Source: Rhodobacterales bacterium HKCCE4037
Lineage (GTDB): Bacteria; Pseudomonadota; Alphaproteobacteria; Rhodobacterales; Rhodobacteraceae
Assembly: GCA_015689645.1 (NCBI GenBank)
Contig: WVSM01000001.1
Span: forward strand, 186,001-250,000
DNA: 64,000 nucleotides
Reading direction: 5' to 3'
A program made the position numbers and the translations under genes. This document shows positions 9,243 to 19,201 of the stretch, in pieces; the first letter of the stretch is position 1, and each line of letters starts with the position of its first letter. Under the pieces are notes generated by a model. That model had not been told where the DNA came from and searched no databases. It was given only the letters and a program-made list of their open reading frames with translations.

Positions 9243-10190
9243 ATGGCTCGCAGGCTCACGTCTTTCCTCTTCGCGGCTGCCCTTTGGCCTGTGGCCGTGC
9301 AGGCGCAGGACCAGATCAGCGTCGTCGCCACCACCGGCATGATCGCCGATGCGGCCCGCGTGGTGGGTGGAGAAATCGTTTCGGTCCAGGCGCTTATGGG
9401 GCCGGGCGTCGATCCTCATTCCTATCGCCAGACCCGGTCGGACATCGTGGCAGCGGCGCGGGCGGATGTCGTTCTGTGGCATGGCCTTTATCTCGAAGCG
9501 CAGATGGAAGAGTTCCTTCTCGAACTTGGCGAGGCCGGGACGGCGGTTCCGGTCGCCGAAGCCCTGCCGCCGGAAAACCTCATCGCATCAGACACATACG
9601 CCGACCAGTTCGACCCCCACGTCTGGATGGATCCGACGCTGTGGCAGGACGTGGTCGTGCAGGTTGCCGCGACGCTCAGCGACGTGGCCCCGGACCATGC
9701 GGAGCTTTTTGAAGCGAATGCAGAGGCTTACAGCGCGGAGATCGCGTCGCTGATCGCGTATTCCGACGAGGTGCTGTCCACGGTTCCGGAAGCGGCCCGC
9801 GTCCTTGTGACGGCCCATGACGCCTTCAACTACTTCGGTGCGGCTTACGGCTTCGAAGTGGTTGGTATTCAAGGTATTTCCACCGAATCCGAGGCCGGGT
9901 TGCAACGGATCGGCGAGTTGGTGGACCTGCTCGTCGAGCGCGAGATCGCGGCGGTCTTCGTCGAAAGCTCCGTCTCCGACCGCAATATCCGCGCCCTGAT
10001 CGAGGGGGCCGCGGCACAGGGCCATGAGGTCGTCATCGGCGGGGAGCTTTATTCAGACGCGATGGGGCCGGACGGCACGTACGAGGGCACGTGGATCGGC
10101 ATGATCGACCACAACGTGACCACCATCGCCCGCGCGCTTGGGGGCGATGCGCCGGAAGGCGGCATGCAGGGGGCGCTTGCAACGAATTGA
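9243..10190 (+). CDS. sitA: Manganese/iron ABC transporter substrate-binding protein
   Basis: Periplasmic cluster A-I metal-binding protein that captures Mn2+ (or Fe2+) for SitBCD. The 315-aa form starts at the ATG preceded by AGGAA and begins with a signal peptide ([20 protein letters not shown], cleavage before QDQ). Metal ligands expected in the family are visible: His in [11 protein letters not shown] near 56-66 and in DPHVWMD near 122, Glu in VFVESSVSD near 238, and a late Asp in MIDHNV near 288. There is no His-rich loop as in ZnuA, which favours manganese or iron over zinc. It is first in a four-gene operon with 1-nt gaps or overlaps. Confidence 0.88.
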   Translation: MARRLTSFLFAAALWPVAVQAQDQISVVATTGMIADAARVVGGEIVSVQALMGPGVDPHSYRQTRSDIVAAARADVVLWHGLYLEAQMEEFLLELGEAGTAVPVAEALPPENLIASDTYADQFDPHVWMDPTLWQDVVVQVAATLSDVAPDHAELFEANAEAYSAEIASLIAYSDEVLSTVPEAARVLVTAHDAFNYFGAAYGFEVVGIQGISTESEAGLQRIGELVDLLVEREIAAVFVESSVSDRNIRALIEGAAAQGHEVVIGGELYSDAMGPDGTYEGTWIGMIDHNVTTIARALGGDAPEGGMQGALATN

Positions 10191-10191
10191 T

Positions 10192-10986
10192 ATGGCAGAC
10201 CTTTCCGTGATCGAATCCCAGACCCCGCTCGACCCCGCCAGCCCGCTCGCTGTCCGGGGTCTGACGGTCAGCTACGGCGAAAAACCGGCGCTCTTCTCGC
10301 TCGATGCCAGCTTCCCGGCGGGAAAGATGTCGGCCATTGTCGGGCCGAACGGAGCGGGCAAATCGACGTTCCTCAAGGCTGCACTCGGCCTTATCCCCAA
10401 GGTATCGGGAGAGGTCTCCGTTTTCGGGCGCGAGGTGGACCGCGTGCGCGACCGCATCGCCTACTTGCCGCAGCGCGCCAGCGTCGACTGGGATTTCCCG
10501 ACCACTGCACGCGACGTGGTGCTAATGGGCCTTTACGGTCAGGTCGGCCTCTGGCGGCGGATCACGGGGCAACATAAGGCGCACGCATTGGCCTGCCTCG
10601 ACCGGGTCGGCATGGCCGATTTCGCGGATCGCCAAATCGGGCAATTGTCCGGCGGGCAACAGCAACGTGTCTTCCTGGCCCGAGCGCTCGCGCAGGGTGC
10701 AGATCTTTTCCTTCTGGATGAACCCTTTGCGGGCGTGGATGCGGCAACCGAGGCCGCGATCATCGACGTTCTGAAATCGCTTCAGGCCGAGGGGCGGAGT
10801 GTCATTGCCGTGCACCATGACCTCAGCACCGTGGCGGAGTATTTCGACCATGTCCTGCTGGTCAACCTGCGCCGGATCGCCGAAGGGCCGGTCGCCACGA
10901 CCTTCACCGCCGATACGTTGGCCGATGCCTATGGTGGGCGGCTCGGTGCCGTCCAGATCGAGGCGCTGGCCTTGCAGGGGGCGTGA
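10192..10986 (+). CDS. sitB: Manganese/iron ABC transporter ATP-binding protein
   Basis: Cytoplasmic ATPase of the Sit importer, 264 aa. Walker A is GPNGAGKST near 48-56, the Q-loop region is [13 protein letters not shown] near 91-103, the signature is LSGGQQQRV near 145, and Walker B is [12 protein letters not shown] near 166-177. [12 protein letters not shown] is characteristic of manganese and zinc ABC ATPases. The ATG used lies one base after the sitA stop; an in-frame upstream ATG at 10138 would extend it into sitA and is rejected. It overlaps the start of sitC. Confidence 0.9.
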   Translation: MADLSVIESQTPLDPASPLAVRGLTVSYGEKPALFSLDASFPAGKMSAIVGPNGAGKSTFLKAALGLIPKVSGEVSVFGREVDRVRDRIAYLPQRASVDWDFPTTARDVVLMGLYGQVGLWRRITGQHKAHALACLDRVGMADFADRQIGQLSGGQQQRVFLARALAQGADLFLLDEPFAGVDAATEAAIIDVLKSLQAEGRSVIAVHHDLSTVAEYFDHVLLVNLRRIAEGPVATTFTADTLADAYGGRLGAVQIEALALQGA

Positions 10987-12191
10987 TGTCGGGTTTCTGG
11001 CAGGCGCTGTTCTTCCAGGCGGGCTACAATGCGACGCTTGTCGCGGTGGGTGCCGCTCTTCTGGGCTTTGCGGCCGGCGCCGGTGGCTCGTTCCTTTTCC
11101 TGCGAAAGCGCGCGCTGGTTTCCGATGCGGTGGCGCACGCCACGCTGCCGGGCGTTGGTCTCGCCTTCATCGTGATGGTTTCGCTTGGCGGCGACGGTCG
11201 GTCGCTTGTCGGCCTTTTGGCAGGATCGGCACTGACCGCGTGGGTCGGTCTTCTGGCGCTGGAATGGATGGTGCGGCGCACGCGCCTGTCAGAGGATGCG
11301 GCGATCGGTGCGATCCTGTCGGTGTTTTTCGGGGTCGGCGTGGTGCTTCTGACCGTCATACAGGGCATGAGCCGCGGGCGGCAGGCGGGGCTTGAGGATT
11401 TCCTGCTTGGCTCCACCGCCGGGATGCTGCGGCAGGACGCGTTGCTGATCGCCGGAGGAGGGGCCCTGGTGGTCTTCACGATCTGGCTGCTGCGTCGCCC
11501 GATGACGCTTGTGTCCTTCGATACGGCCTTTGCCGCGGCGCGGGGCGTGGACGTCCGGCGCGTGGACCTTGCGATGATGGGGATCGTTCTGGCGGTCACG
11601 GTGATCGGGCTGAAGCTGGTCGGGCTGATCCTGATCGTGGCGCTTCTGATCATCCCGCCGGTCACGGCGCGGTTCTGGTCGGACCGGGCGGAGCATGTCG
11701 TCTGGATCGCCGGCGTGCTCGGCGCGTTGGCGGGCTGGATCGGGGCTGCGATTTCGGCGTCGGCCCCCTCGTTGCCGACGGGGCCGATCATCGTGCTTGT
11801 GGCGACTGGTGCCTTCGCGGTGTCGCTTCTGTTTTCACCGAGGCGCGGGGTGGCGGCAGCGGTGATCGCGCGGAACGCGTTTCAGGAGCGGGTGCACCGA
11901 CGGCAGGGTCTGCTGGCCATGGCGCGGAGGGAACCGATCCACGACCGACTGACCCTGAAGATCCTGCGCAGCGAGGGGTTGCTGCGGCCCGACGGCGTCG
12001 CCACCGAGGAGGGGCGCGCGGCCGCCGCGAAAATCGCGCGGGATGAGCGGCGCTGGTCCGTCGCGCGCCGGCTGCACAAGGACACGGCTTTGACCGGTCG
12101 ATACGATGGGCTAACGCCGATCGAGGATGTGTTCACGGCAGACGAGATCGCGTGGATCGACACCCATGTCGTGACCAAGGGGGCGGCGTGA
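10986..12191 (+). CDS. sitC: Manganese/iron ABC transporter permease with C-terminal extension
   Basis: Inner-membrane ABC-3 family permease, 401 aa from the ATG that overlaps the sitB stop (a GTG one codon earlier is also possible). Residues 1-285 contain about eight membrane helices and conserved blocks such as RKRALVSDAVAHATLPGVG near 40-58. From about residue 285 the chain becomes hydrophilic and helical (HDRLTLKILRSEGLLRPDG, then TEEGRAAAAKIARDERRW). This tail of about 115 aa looks like a winged-helix or DtxR-like domain and is absent from minimal SitC/ZnuB. It may sense metal or regulate transport. Confidence 0.88.
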   Translation: MSGFWQALFFQAGYNATLVAVGAALLGFAAGAGGSFLFLRKRALVSDAVAHATLPGVGLAFIVMVSLGGDGRSLVGLLAGSALTAWVGLLALEWMVRRTRLSEDAAIGAILSVFFGVGVVLLTVIQGMSRGRQAGLEDFLLGSTAGMLRQDALLIAGGGALVVFTIWLLRRPMTLVSFDTAFAAARGVDVRRVDLAMMGIVLAVTVIGLKLVGLILIVALLIIPPVTARFWSDRAEHVVWIAGVLGALAGWIGAAISASAPSLPTGPIIVLVATGAFAVSLLFSPRRGVAAAVIARNAFQERVHRRQGLLAMARREPIHDRLTLKILRSEGLLRPDGVATEEGRAAAAKIARDERRWSVARRLHKDTALTGRYDGLTPIEDVFTADEIAWIDTHVVTKGAA

Positions 12192-13117
12192 TGGGGGCCG
12201 AGTTCGTCCAGTTTTCCCTGACGCCGATCCTGATCGGCATCTTCGCCTCCATCGCCTGCGCGCTGCCGGGGAATTTTCTGATCCTGCGGCGGCAGGCACT
12301 GATTGGCGACGCCATCAGCCACGTCGTGCTGCCGGGGATCGTCGTGGCCTTCCTTGTGACGGGCGTCGTGTCCACATGGCCGATGTTGATCGGGGCGGCG
12401 GTGGCGGCTCTGGTCGCCGTTGCACTGATCGAGGCGGTGCGCCGCCTTGGCCGAATCGAGCCGGGGGCGGCGATGGGTGTCGTCTTCACCTCGCTTTTTG
12501 CGGGAGGCGTGCTGCTGCTGGAGCAATCGGACACGTCGAACGTGCATCTGGATGTGGAACACGCGCTCATGGGCAACCTGGAGCAACTGATCTGGCTGCG
12601 CGCCGATGGATGGGGCTCGCTCCTCGACCCGGTGGCACTGGCGGACTTGCCGCCGGAATTGCCGCGGATGGCCGTAGCGGCGCTGATCATCGCGGTGCTG
12701 ATGCTGGTGTTCTGGCGACCGCTGAAGCTTGCCAGTTTCGACGAAGGCTTCGCCCGCGCGCTCGGCCTGCCGGTGCGCCTCATTGGCCTCGGCCTCGTGA
12801 CGGCGGCGGCGGTTGCGGCGGTGGCGGCCTTCGACGCGGTGGGGTCGATCATCGTGATCGCCATGTTCATCTGTCCGCCCGCCGCCGCGCGGATGATGAC
12901 CAACCACCTCGGCGTGCAGGTGGCGTGGAGCGTGGTGTTCGCCATCCTTTCGGCCGTGCTTGGTTACGTGCTGGCGGGTTACGGGCCGATCTGGCTCGGT
13001 GCGTCGAACTCCGTCTCGGCGGCGGGGATGATCGCGACTGTTGCGGGTCTCATCCTGGGCCTCGCCTGCCTGTTCGGACCGGCCCGGCATCGCGTTGGTG
13101 TCGCAGCCGGCGGGTAG
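12191..13117 (+). CDS. sitD: Manganese/iron ABC transporter permease
   Basis: Second ABC-3 family permease of the importer, 308 aa from the ATG that overlaps the sitC stop (TGATG). It has about eight hydrophobic helices and the block LRRQALIGDAISHVVLPGIV near 34-53, which matches the corresponding block of SitC; the two permeases presumably form a heterodimer. It is the last gene of sitABCD, and kynA follows after 48 nt on the same strand. Confidence 0.9.
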   Translation: MGAEFVQFSLTPILIGIFASIACALPGNFLILRRQALIGDAISHVVLPGIVVAFLVTGVVSTWPMLIGAAVAALVAVALIEAVRRLGRIEPGAAMGVVFTSLFAGGVLLLEQSDTSNVHLDVEHALMGNLEQLIWLRADGWGSLLDPVALADLPPELPRMAVAALIIAVLMLVFWRPLKLASFDEGFARALGLPVRLIGLGLVTAAAVAAVAAFDAVGSIIVIAMFICPPAAARMMTNHLGVQVAWSVVFAILSAVLGYVLAGYGPIWLGASNSVSAAGMIATVAGLILGLACLFGPARHRVGVAAGG

Positions 13118-13165
13118 GGGCCTTTCGCGCTTGCCACCGCCACCCGGCGCGATACGCTCCGCGCC

Positions 13166-13981
13166 ATGACAGACCCGATCAATCCCGAGGCCGATGGCGC
13201 GCGCATGTCCTTCGACGGCGCGATGAGCTACGGCGACTACCTTGCGCTCGACCCGATCCTCGGGGCCGCGCAACCGAAAAGCAGCGCCCATGACGAGATG
13301 CTGTTCATCATCCAGCACCAGACGTCGGAGCTTTGGATGCGGCTGGCGCTGCATGAACTCAACGCCGCCCGCGATGCGCTGATGGCCGACGATTTCCCGC
13401 CGGTGTTCAAGATGCTCACGCGCGTCTCCCGCATCTTCGAACAGCTGAACGGCGCGTGGGATGTGCTGCGGACGATGACGCCGTCGGAATATACCGCGTT
13501 CCGCGAAGACCTGGGCGAAAGCAGCGGGTTCCAGTCGCATCAATACCGGCTGATCGAATACATTCTCGGCAACCGCAACACCGCGATGATGCGGGTCCAC
13601 GAACACCGCCCGGCGCTGCACGCGATGCTGAGGGCGGAGCTGGAGCGCCCGTCGCTCTACGCCGTGGCCGTGTCCAAGCTGGACCCGAACCTGCCGCAGC
13701 CCGTGCTCGACAAGCCGCATGTGGCCGTGGCCGAGATCGAGGATGCCTGGGCGCGCGTCTACCGCGATCCGGCGGCGAACTGGTCGATGTACGAACTGGC
13801 CGAGAAGTTGGTGGACCTCGAAGATTATTTCCGCCGCTGGCGCTTCAACCATGTCACCACGGTAGAGCGCATCATCGGCTTCAAGCGCGGCACCGGCGGC
13901 ACGTCGGGCGTGCAATACCTGCGCCGGATGCTGGAGGTGGAACTGTTTCCGGAACTCTGGAACGTGAGGGGGCAGCTATGA
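13166..13981 (+). CDS. kynA: Tryptophan 2,3-dioxygenase
   Basis: Haem enzyme that opens the indole ring of L-tryptophan to give N-formylkynurenine, the first step of the kynurenine pathway. The 271-aa length is typical. Family motifs are [13 protein letters not shown] near 20-32, [19 protein letters not shown] near 45-63, [19 protein letters not shown] near 119-137 and a C-terminal [13 protein letters not shown] near 248. The stop overlaps the kynU start by 4 nt (ATGA), so the two genes are coupled. No kynurenine formamidase is seen next to them; it must be encoded elsewhere. Confidence 0.95.
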   Translation: MTDPINPEADGARMSFDGAMSYGDYLALDPILGAAQPKSSAHDEMLFIIQHQTSELWMRLALHELNAARDALMADDFPPVFKMLTRVSRIFEQLNGAWDVLRTMTPSEYTAFREDLGESSGFQSHQYRLIEYILGNRNTAMMRVHEHRPALHAMLRAELERPSLYAVAVSKLDPNLPQPVLDKPHVAVAEIEDAWARVYRDPAANWSMYELAEKLVDLEDYFRRWRFNHVTTVERIIGFKRGTGGTSGVQYLRRMLEVELFPELWNVRGQL

Positions 13982-15165
13982 CATTGCCTATGAAGGACCG
14001 GTTCGATCTGCCCGAAGGTGTCATCTACCTGGACGGCAATTCGCTGGGACCATTGCCGAAGGGCGTTGCCGAACGCATCGGGCGCGCTGTGACCGAGGAA
14101 TGGGGCGGCCAGCTGATCAAGGGCTGGAACGCGAGCGGGTGGATGGCGCAGCCAAGCCGCGTGGGCGACAGGGTGGGCCGGATCATCGGCGCGCCCGAGG
14201 GCTCGGTCGTGATGGGGGATACCCTGTCGCTGAAGGTCTACCAGGCGCTGTCGGCGGGATTGCAGATGCGGCCCAACCGCAAGGCGGTGCTGTCGGACAA
14301 CGGCAATTTTCCGACCGACCTTTACATGGCGGAGGGCCTGATCCGGCATCTGGGCCATGGGCATGAACTGCGCGTGGTGGACCCGGAGCAGGTGGTCGAC
14401 GCGATTACCGAAGACCTTGCCGTCGTGATGCTGACGCAGGTCGATTATCGCACGGGCCGGATGCATGACATGGCGGCGATCACCGAGAAGGCCCACGCCG
14501 TGGGCGCGGTGATGATCTGGGACCTCGCCCATTCGGCGGGCGCGGTTCCGGTGGACATGACCGGATCGAACGCGGAATTCGCGGTCGGCTGCACCTACAA
14601 GTACCTCAACGGCGGCCCGGGCGCGCCCGCGTTCATCTACGTGCGGCCCGACCTCGCCGACAGCATCTCGCCGGCATTGGCGGGCTGGCTGGGACACGAG
14701 GCGCCGTTTGCCTTCGACCTCGACTATCGCCCCGCGCCGGGGATCGAGCGGATGCGGGTCGGCACACCGCCGGTCCTGCAGATGTCGGCCCTGGAAGAGG
14801 CGATGAAGATCTGGGACGAGGTTGATATGGGTGAGTTGCGCGAAGCCTCTCTCCGCCTGTCGGAGCTGTTCATCGCGGAGGTCGAGACGCAGTGCCCCGG
14901 GCTGGACCTCGCCAGTCCGCGCGACGGCGCGGTGCGTGGCAGCCAGGTCTCGTTCCGGTTCGAGCAGGGTTACGCCGCCATGCAGGCGCTGATCGCGCGG
15001 GGCGTGATCGGGGATTTCCGTGCGCCGGACATCATGCGGTTCGGCTTCACGCCGCTTTACCTCGACGAGGAGGACGTGCGCGGTGCGGTCGCCATCCTTG
15101 CCGAGATCCTGCGCGACCGGCTGTGGGATGCGCCCGAATACCTGGAGCGTCAGCGGGTCACCTAG
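13978..15165 (+). CDS. kynU: Kynureninase
   Basis: PLP enzyme that cleaves kynurenine to anthranilate and alanine. The 395-aa product begins at the ATG overlapping the kynA stop. Motifs are [13 protein letters not shown] near 13-25, [14 protein letters not shown] near 181-194 (cofactor Asp and His) and [15 protein letters not shown] near 206-220 with the PLP lysine. The C-terminus ([18 protein letters not shown]) is also typical. With kynA it converts tryptophan to anthranilate. Confidence 0.95.
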   Translation: MTLPMKDRFDLPEGVIYLDGNSLGPLPKGVAERIGRAVTEEWGGQLIKGWNASGWMAQPSRVGDRVGRIIGAPEGSVVMGDTLSLKVYQALSAGLQMRPNRKAVLSDNGNFPTDLYMAEGLIRHLGHGHELRVVDPEQVVDAITEDLAVVMLTQVDYRTGRMHDMAAITEKAHAVGAVMIWDLAHSAGAVPVDMTGSNAEFAVGCTYKYLNGGPGAPAFIYVRPDLADSISPALAGWLGHEAPFAFDLDYRPAPGIERMRVGTPPVLQMSALEEAMKIWDEVDMGELREASLRLSELFIAEVETQCPGLDLASPRDGAVRGSQVSFRFEQGYAAMQALIARGVIGDFRAPDIMRFGFTPLYLDEEDVRGAVAILAEILRDRLWDAPEYLERQRVT

Positions 15166-15270
15166 GATGCGGAGCGCGCCTCAAGACGCGGGACCGCCAG
15201 CCCCATTGCAGGTGAGGCAGGCGGGCTGCGGCGGGCGCGATAACGGGTTGCAGGGCCACGACCAATATAC

Positions 15271-15299
15271 TCAGATCAGGGCCAAACCGACTGATCTGA
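15271..15299. promoter_or_regulatory. Perfect 9-bp inverted repeat upstream of oxidase gene
   Basis: TCAGATCAG (15271-15279) and CTGATCTGA (15291-15299) are exact reverse complements separated by 11 nt, in the 159-nt gap between kynU and the FAD oxidoreductase. It could be an operator for a dimeric regulator or a terminator-like stem for the kyn operon. No T-run follows, which favours an operator. Confidence 0.45.
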
Positions 15300-15324
15300 A
15301 CGACGACGGAGACGAGGCCGTGGA

Positions 15325-16653
15325 TTGAGCCGATACGCCACCAACCGACTGCCGCGGCACCGGGGGGAAGCGGCGTGGGCGAGTATCCTTGGTCCCGGCC
15401 CGCGATACCCGCGGCTGGAGGCGGAATGCACGGCGGACGTGGTGATCGTCGGCGCGGGTTTCGCGGGATTGTCGGCGGCCCGGCGGTTGATCCAGTTGCG
15501 CCCGAAGGCGCGCGTGATCCTGCTGGAAGCGGGCAAGATTGCCGAAGGCGCAGCGGGCCGCAACTCCGGCTTCATGAACGACCTGCCGGACGATTTGACC
15601 GGCGACGATCACAAAGGTGCCGGCGATGGACGCGCGCAGATCGCGATGAACCGCCACGCCATCGCCTTTTCGCGCGAAGCGGTCGAAGACTACGGCATCA
15701 GCGCCGATTTCTTCGATCGGGCGGGAAAGGTAATTGGCGCCGTCGGCGCAGCGGCGGACAGGCAGAACCAGATCTATGCCGCGCATCTCGATGACTTGAA
15801 CGAGCCGTACGAGCATCTCGATGTGCACGCGATGGAGGCGCTGACGGGCAGCAGGTACTACCGCTCGGGCCTTTTCACGCCGGGCACGGTGATGCTGCAA
15901 CCGGCAGGTTACATTCGCGGGCTCGCGGAGGGGGTTTCTCGTAAGATCACGATCCATGAGCAAAGCCCTGTCATCTCGATCAAGCGCATCGGCCATGTCT
16001 GGCGGGTCCAGGTGCCAAATGGCGGCGTTGCTGCACCGCAGGTCATTCTGGCAACGAACGGGCATGTGGAGAGTTTCGGCATCGCCACGGGTCGGCTCAT
16101 GCACGTGTTCCTCTATGCCGCCCTGACGCCGGTTCTGCCCGAGGGCGCCTTGGGCGGCGCAAGGCGTTGGGGGATCAGGTCATCGGATCCGATGGGAACT
16201 TCGATGCGCCGGATCGACGGACCGCAAGGCGGGGATCGCGTCCTGACGCGGGCGGTGGCGACGCTGAGGTCGGGAATGCGCGCCAGCGAGCTGGATCTCG
16301 AACGGGCCGCCGGTATCCAGCAGCGCAAGTTCGATGCGCGCTTTCCGGGTCTTGCCGGACTGCGGCCGGAATACATCTGGGCCGGACAGCTGTGCCTGTC
16401 GCGCAATGGCGCGTCGGTCACCGGCGAGGTCGAGGAGGGATTGTTCACCGCCTGTGTGCAGAACGGTCTTGGCACCACGCGGGGCACGCTGAGCGGGATC
16501 GCTGCGGCGGAAATGGCCTGCGGCGTCGATACGGTCCTGACCCGGCATTTCAGCGCCGAGCCGCAGCCGCCGCGCCTTTCGCCGCTGCCGTTCCGGGATG
16601 CCGTGGGAAACATGGTGATCCGTTGGAAGGAGCGGCGCGCGGCTTTGGAGTAG
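15325..16653 (+). CDS. FAD-dependent oxidoreductase, D-amino-acid oxidase family
   Basis: Flavoprotein of 442 aa that probably oxidises an amine or amino acid. The dinucleotide-binding motif VVIVGAGFAGLSAARRL lies near residues 37-53, and GRNSGFMNDLP near 82 resembles gamma-glutamylputrescine oxidase (PuuB/OrdL) proteins. GLGTTRGTLSGIAAAEMACG near 388 is the C-terminal FAD-contact region. The best start is a TTG; no in-frame ATG precedes the Rossmann motif closely. It follows kynU after 159 nt and precedes a convergent SDR gene by 3 nt. The substrate is unknown; a role in degrading tryptophan-derived or polyamine amines is only suggested. Confidence 0.75.
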   Translation: MSRYATNRLPRHRGEAAWASILGPGPRYPRLEAECTADVVIVGAGFAGLSAARRLIQLRPKARVILLEAGKIAEGAAGRNSGFMNDLPDDLTGDDHKGAGDGRAQIAMNRHAIAFSREAVEDYGISADFFDRAGKVIGAVGAAADRQNQIYAAHLDDLNEPYEHLDVHAMEALTGSRYYRSGLFTPGTVMLQPAGYIRGLAEGVSRKITIHEQSPVISIKRIGHVWRVQVPNGGVAAPQVILATNGHVESFGIATGRLMHVFLYAALTPVLPEGALGGARRWGIRSSDPMGTSMRRIDGPQGGDRVLTRAVATLRSGMRASELDLERAAGIQQRKFDARFPGLAGLRPEYIWAGQLCLSRNGASVTGEVEEGLFTACVQNGLGTTRGTLSGIAAAEMACGVDTVLTRHFSAEPQPPRLSPLPFRDAVGNMVIRWKERRAALE

Positions 16654-16656
16654 CTC

Positions 16657-17427
16657 TCAGGTCATCCGTTCGGTATGGCCGTCCACCGCCAGAACCTGGC
16701 CGCTGATCTTTCGCGCCGCGTCTGACGCGAGGAAAAGAACGCTGTCGGCGATGTCATCGGCGCTGACCCATGTCCGCATCGAAGTCCCCTCGGCGTAGAG
16801 CGCGCGCACCTCCGCCTCGGGGACGCCGCGTGCGGCGGCTTCCATGGCCACGACACGCTCCATCCGGTCGCCGTCGACCGCGCCGGGGCAGATCGCGTTG
16901 ACCGTAACGCCGCTGGGGCCAAGCTCCATGGCGAGCGTCTTGGTCAAACCGATGAGGCCCCATTTCGCGGCCACGTAGGGCGCGCGCGTCGGCACTCCGA
17001 ACAGGCCGGAGGTGGAGGACGTCAGGATGATCCGCCCCGATCCTTGCGCTTTCATCAGGCCCGCCGCCCATCGGCAGGCGAGGAACGCCCCGTCGAGATT
17101 CGACGACACGCAGGCTTTCCATGCGCCGTAATCCATCGCTTCGATGGAGGCAGCCGGGCCGCCTGTGCCTGCGTTGGCGCAGAGGATCTCGATGCCGCCA
17201 AACCGGGTTTCAACCGCGCCAAAGAAGACCTGCATCTGGCGTTCGTCGGTCACGTCCGCACCGATGCCGATGCCGCCTGTTTCGGCTCCGATCGCCTCCG
17301 CTGCCGAACCATCGAGGTCGCAGACCGCCACCCGCGCTCCTGCAGCGGCGAAGCGACGCGCCAAGGTCGCGCCGATCCCGCCGCCACCAGCGGTGATGAC
17401 GACGCGTTTGCCAGAAATCCCAGCCAT
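16657..17427 (-). CDS. Short-chain dehydrogenase/reductase (SDR)
   Basis: NAD(P)-dependent oxidoreductase of 256 aa. Motifs are the cofactor glycine pattern TAGGGGIG near 12-19, the acidic CDLDG near 35 that suggests NAD preference, NAGTG near 82, the catalytic Ser in ILTSSTSG near 135, and YVAAKWG near 150 with catalytic Tyr and Lys. The ATG chosen has GGGAGG about nine bases upstream; the longer frame upstream lacks such a site. It converges with the FAD oxidase, 3 nt apart. Substrate not recognisable. Confidence 0.88.
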   Translation of the reverse strand: MAGISGKRVVITAGGGGIGATLARRFAAAGARVAVCDLDGSAAEAIGAETGGIGIGADVTDERQMQVFFGAVETRFGGIEILCANAGTGGPAASIEAMDYGAWKACVSSNLDGAFLACRWAAGLMKAQGSGRIILTSSTSGLFGVPTRAPYVAAKWGLIGLTKTLAMELGPSGVTVNAICPGAVDGDRMERVVAMEAAARGVPEAEVRALYAEGTSMRTWVSADDIADSVLFLASDAARKISGQVLAVDGHTERMT

Positions 17428-17538
17428 GACTTGCGCCTCCCGGTACGACATCCGCCTGTGTCGAGTGATGGTCACTCGCGTTGTGGAATTCCAAGCGGAA
17501 AGCATCGCGCAATGCAACGCGCAGGCGTGTTCAGCCTG

Positions 17539-18558
17539 TCATTTCCGATTGAAGATGTAGGCCGCAACCGGTGCCCCCAGGATCACGACGAAGATGCGCA
17601 GCAAGTGGTGGGCGACAACGAAGGCCACGTCCGCGCCCACGATCAGCGCCAGCACCGTCATCTCGGCCTGGCCACCGGGAGCGAAGGCCAGCAGAGCTTC
17701 GAGATGCGGGGCGAGTCCCCAGAAGACGGCCACTTCGGCGAAGACGAGCGCCAGGATCAGGATGATCAGGCAAAAGCCCAGGGCCGCCAGCACGTCCCGC
17801 CTTACCTCGTGTCCGGTGACGCCGGAATATTTCGTGCCCACGACCATGCCGATGAAGAACTGTGCGGCGAAGATCGCCTCGGCGGGTGGTCGGTATTCCA
17901 GCACGCCGGTGATCGCCAGCAGGGCCGCGACGATCAGCGGGCCGAGGATCGACGCGCCGAACAGGCCGATCCTCTTGGCCACTTGCCAGCCGACAAAACC
18001 TGCGATCACCATGATGACCATCTGCATCGGCGGCAGCGAGGCGGCAGGCGCGCCGGGTGCGTTGCCCAGATCGACATCCCAGATCAGCCGCAGCACGAAG
18101 GGCAGCACCATGACGATCACCATCACCCGGGTTGCGTGGATCAACGAAAGCGCCCGCACATCGCCGCCGGCTTCTTCGCCGAAGATCAGCATGTCCTGCA
18201 ATCCGCCCGGCATGGCTGAATAGTAGCTGGTTGCGAAATCGAAGCCCCAGAGCCGCATGAAATACGGGATGCCGATGGCACCGATCACCGCGATCATGAC
18301 CGGGATCATCGCCAGCGTCGGCCACATCGCGCCCATGGACAGCACAACCGGCAGCGTCAGTGTCGCGCCGACGGCCACGCCGAGGATGGCGCGCATCGCC
18401 TCGTTCACCATCACCTGACCGCGCAGGTCCAACCCTGCAAGGGCTGCGATCAGGCAGGCGGTGATCGGCCCCAGGAGAAATGGCAGCGGCAGTGACAAAA
18501 GGAAGAATGCACCGACACCCAATGCGGAAATAAGGTAGGTGCGCAGGAGGATCAGCAA
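17539..18558 (-). CDS. AbrB-family membrane protein
   Basis: Integral membrane protein of the bacterial AbrB-duplication family (often annotated as putative ammonia monooxygenase or transport protein). It is about 339 aa from a TTG start, with ten or so hydrophobic helices arranged as two similar halves: LPFLLGPITACLIAALAGL near 20 and KRIGLFGASILGPLIVAALL near 190. The motif YYSAMPGGLQDMLIFGEEAGGD near 105 is highly typical. The start is uncertain: the frame is open up to 18798, but that stretch reads as low-quality protein and runs into the divergent regulator. Function unknown. Confidence 0.75.
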   Translation of the reverse strand: MLILLRTYLISALGVGAFFLLSLPLPFLLGPITACLIAALAGLDLRGQVMVNEAMRAILGVAVGATLTLPVVLSMGAMWPTLAMIPVMIAVIGAIGIPYFMRLWGFDFATSYYSAMPGGLQDMLIFGEEAGGDVRALSLIHATRVMVIVMVLPFVLRLIWDVDLGNAPGAPAASLPPMQMVIMVIAGFVGWQVAKRIGLFGASILGPLIVAALLAITGVLEYRPPAEAIFAAQFFIGMVVGTKYSGVTGHEVRRDVLAALGFCLIILILALVFAEVAVFWGLAPHLEALLAFAPGGQAEMTVLALIVGADVAFVVAHHLLRIFVVILGAPVAAYIFNRK

Positions 18559-18790
18559 GGAAGGGGCCGGGACGTTCTGGACAAGGTGACTCGGTCCTAC
18601 CGGGTTTCTTCGGGAATGGACATGGGGGCAGTGGAGGATACCTGACCGCGTCGACAGGGGGCCTGTCCGGTGATGTCCGTGTGCTTCGGTTTTGCCTTTT
18701 GCGCGCGTTCGGACTAACCATGCGCTCGTCGTTTCCGAAAACCACGGTCCCGTTCGCGCAACAGACGGGACATGACCGGGACAATGTCCG

Positions 18791-19198
18791 ATGGCCAAGA
18801 TCCTGTTAATGGAAGATGATCCGCAGCAACGGACGCTCCTGGCGTCGATTCTCGAGGATCACGGACACGACGTCGCCACCGCGTTCAACGGCACCGACGC
18901 GCTGGAAACCGCAAGGCGCGAGCCCTTTGATCTCGTCCTGACGGATATCATCGTTCAGGTGGACGGCCACAGCACGCCCGATGGCGGCATCAGCCTGATC
19001 GGAAAGCTGCGTCGGGCCGGCCCGGAAAGCGCCACATCGAAGGATGTTCCGATCATCGCGATCTCGGGCACCTACAAGAACCCGGGCATGGAGCACATCC
19101 TGGACACGGCGAAGATCGTCGGCGCGACGAGTGAGCTTCGCAAACCGATCCAGAAGGCGGTGCTTCTGGCGATCGTCACGGATACGTTGCAGCGTTAG
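18791..19198 (+). CDS. Single-domain response regulator
   Basis: Stand-alone receiver domain, 135 aa, with no output domain. The acidic pair is Glu8/Asp9/Asp10 (LLMEDDPQQ), the phosphoacceptor is Asp52 (LVLTDIIVQ), the switch Ser is in IIAISGTY near 95, and the conserved Lys is in LRKP near 120. Such proteins usually relay phosphate or bind another protein. It ends 3 nt from the 3' end of the convergent phytochrome-derived gene, which suggests, but does not prove, that the two belong to one signalling pathway. No histidine kinase is nearby. Confidence 0.88.
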   Translation: MAKILLMEDDPQQRTLLASILEDHGHDVATAFNGTDALETARREPFDLVLTDIIVQVDGHSTPDGGISLIGKLRRAGPESATSKDVPIIAISGTYKNPGMEHILDTAKIVGATSELRKPIQKAVLLAIVTDTLQR

Positions 19199-19201
19199 GT
19201 A

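Noticed and set aside
17531-18784. 417-codon minus-strand frame overlapping the AbrB-family gene
   Set aside because: It is in another frame of the same strand. The AbrB frame has the membrane helices and family motifs.
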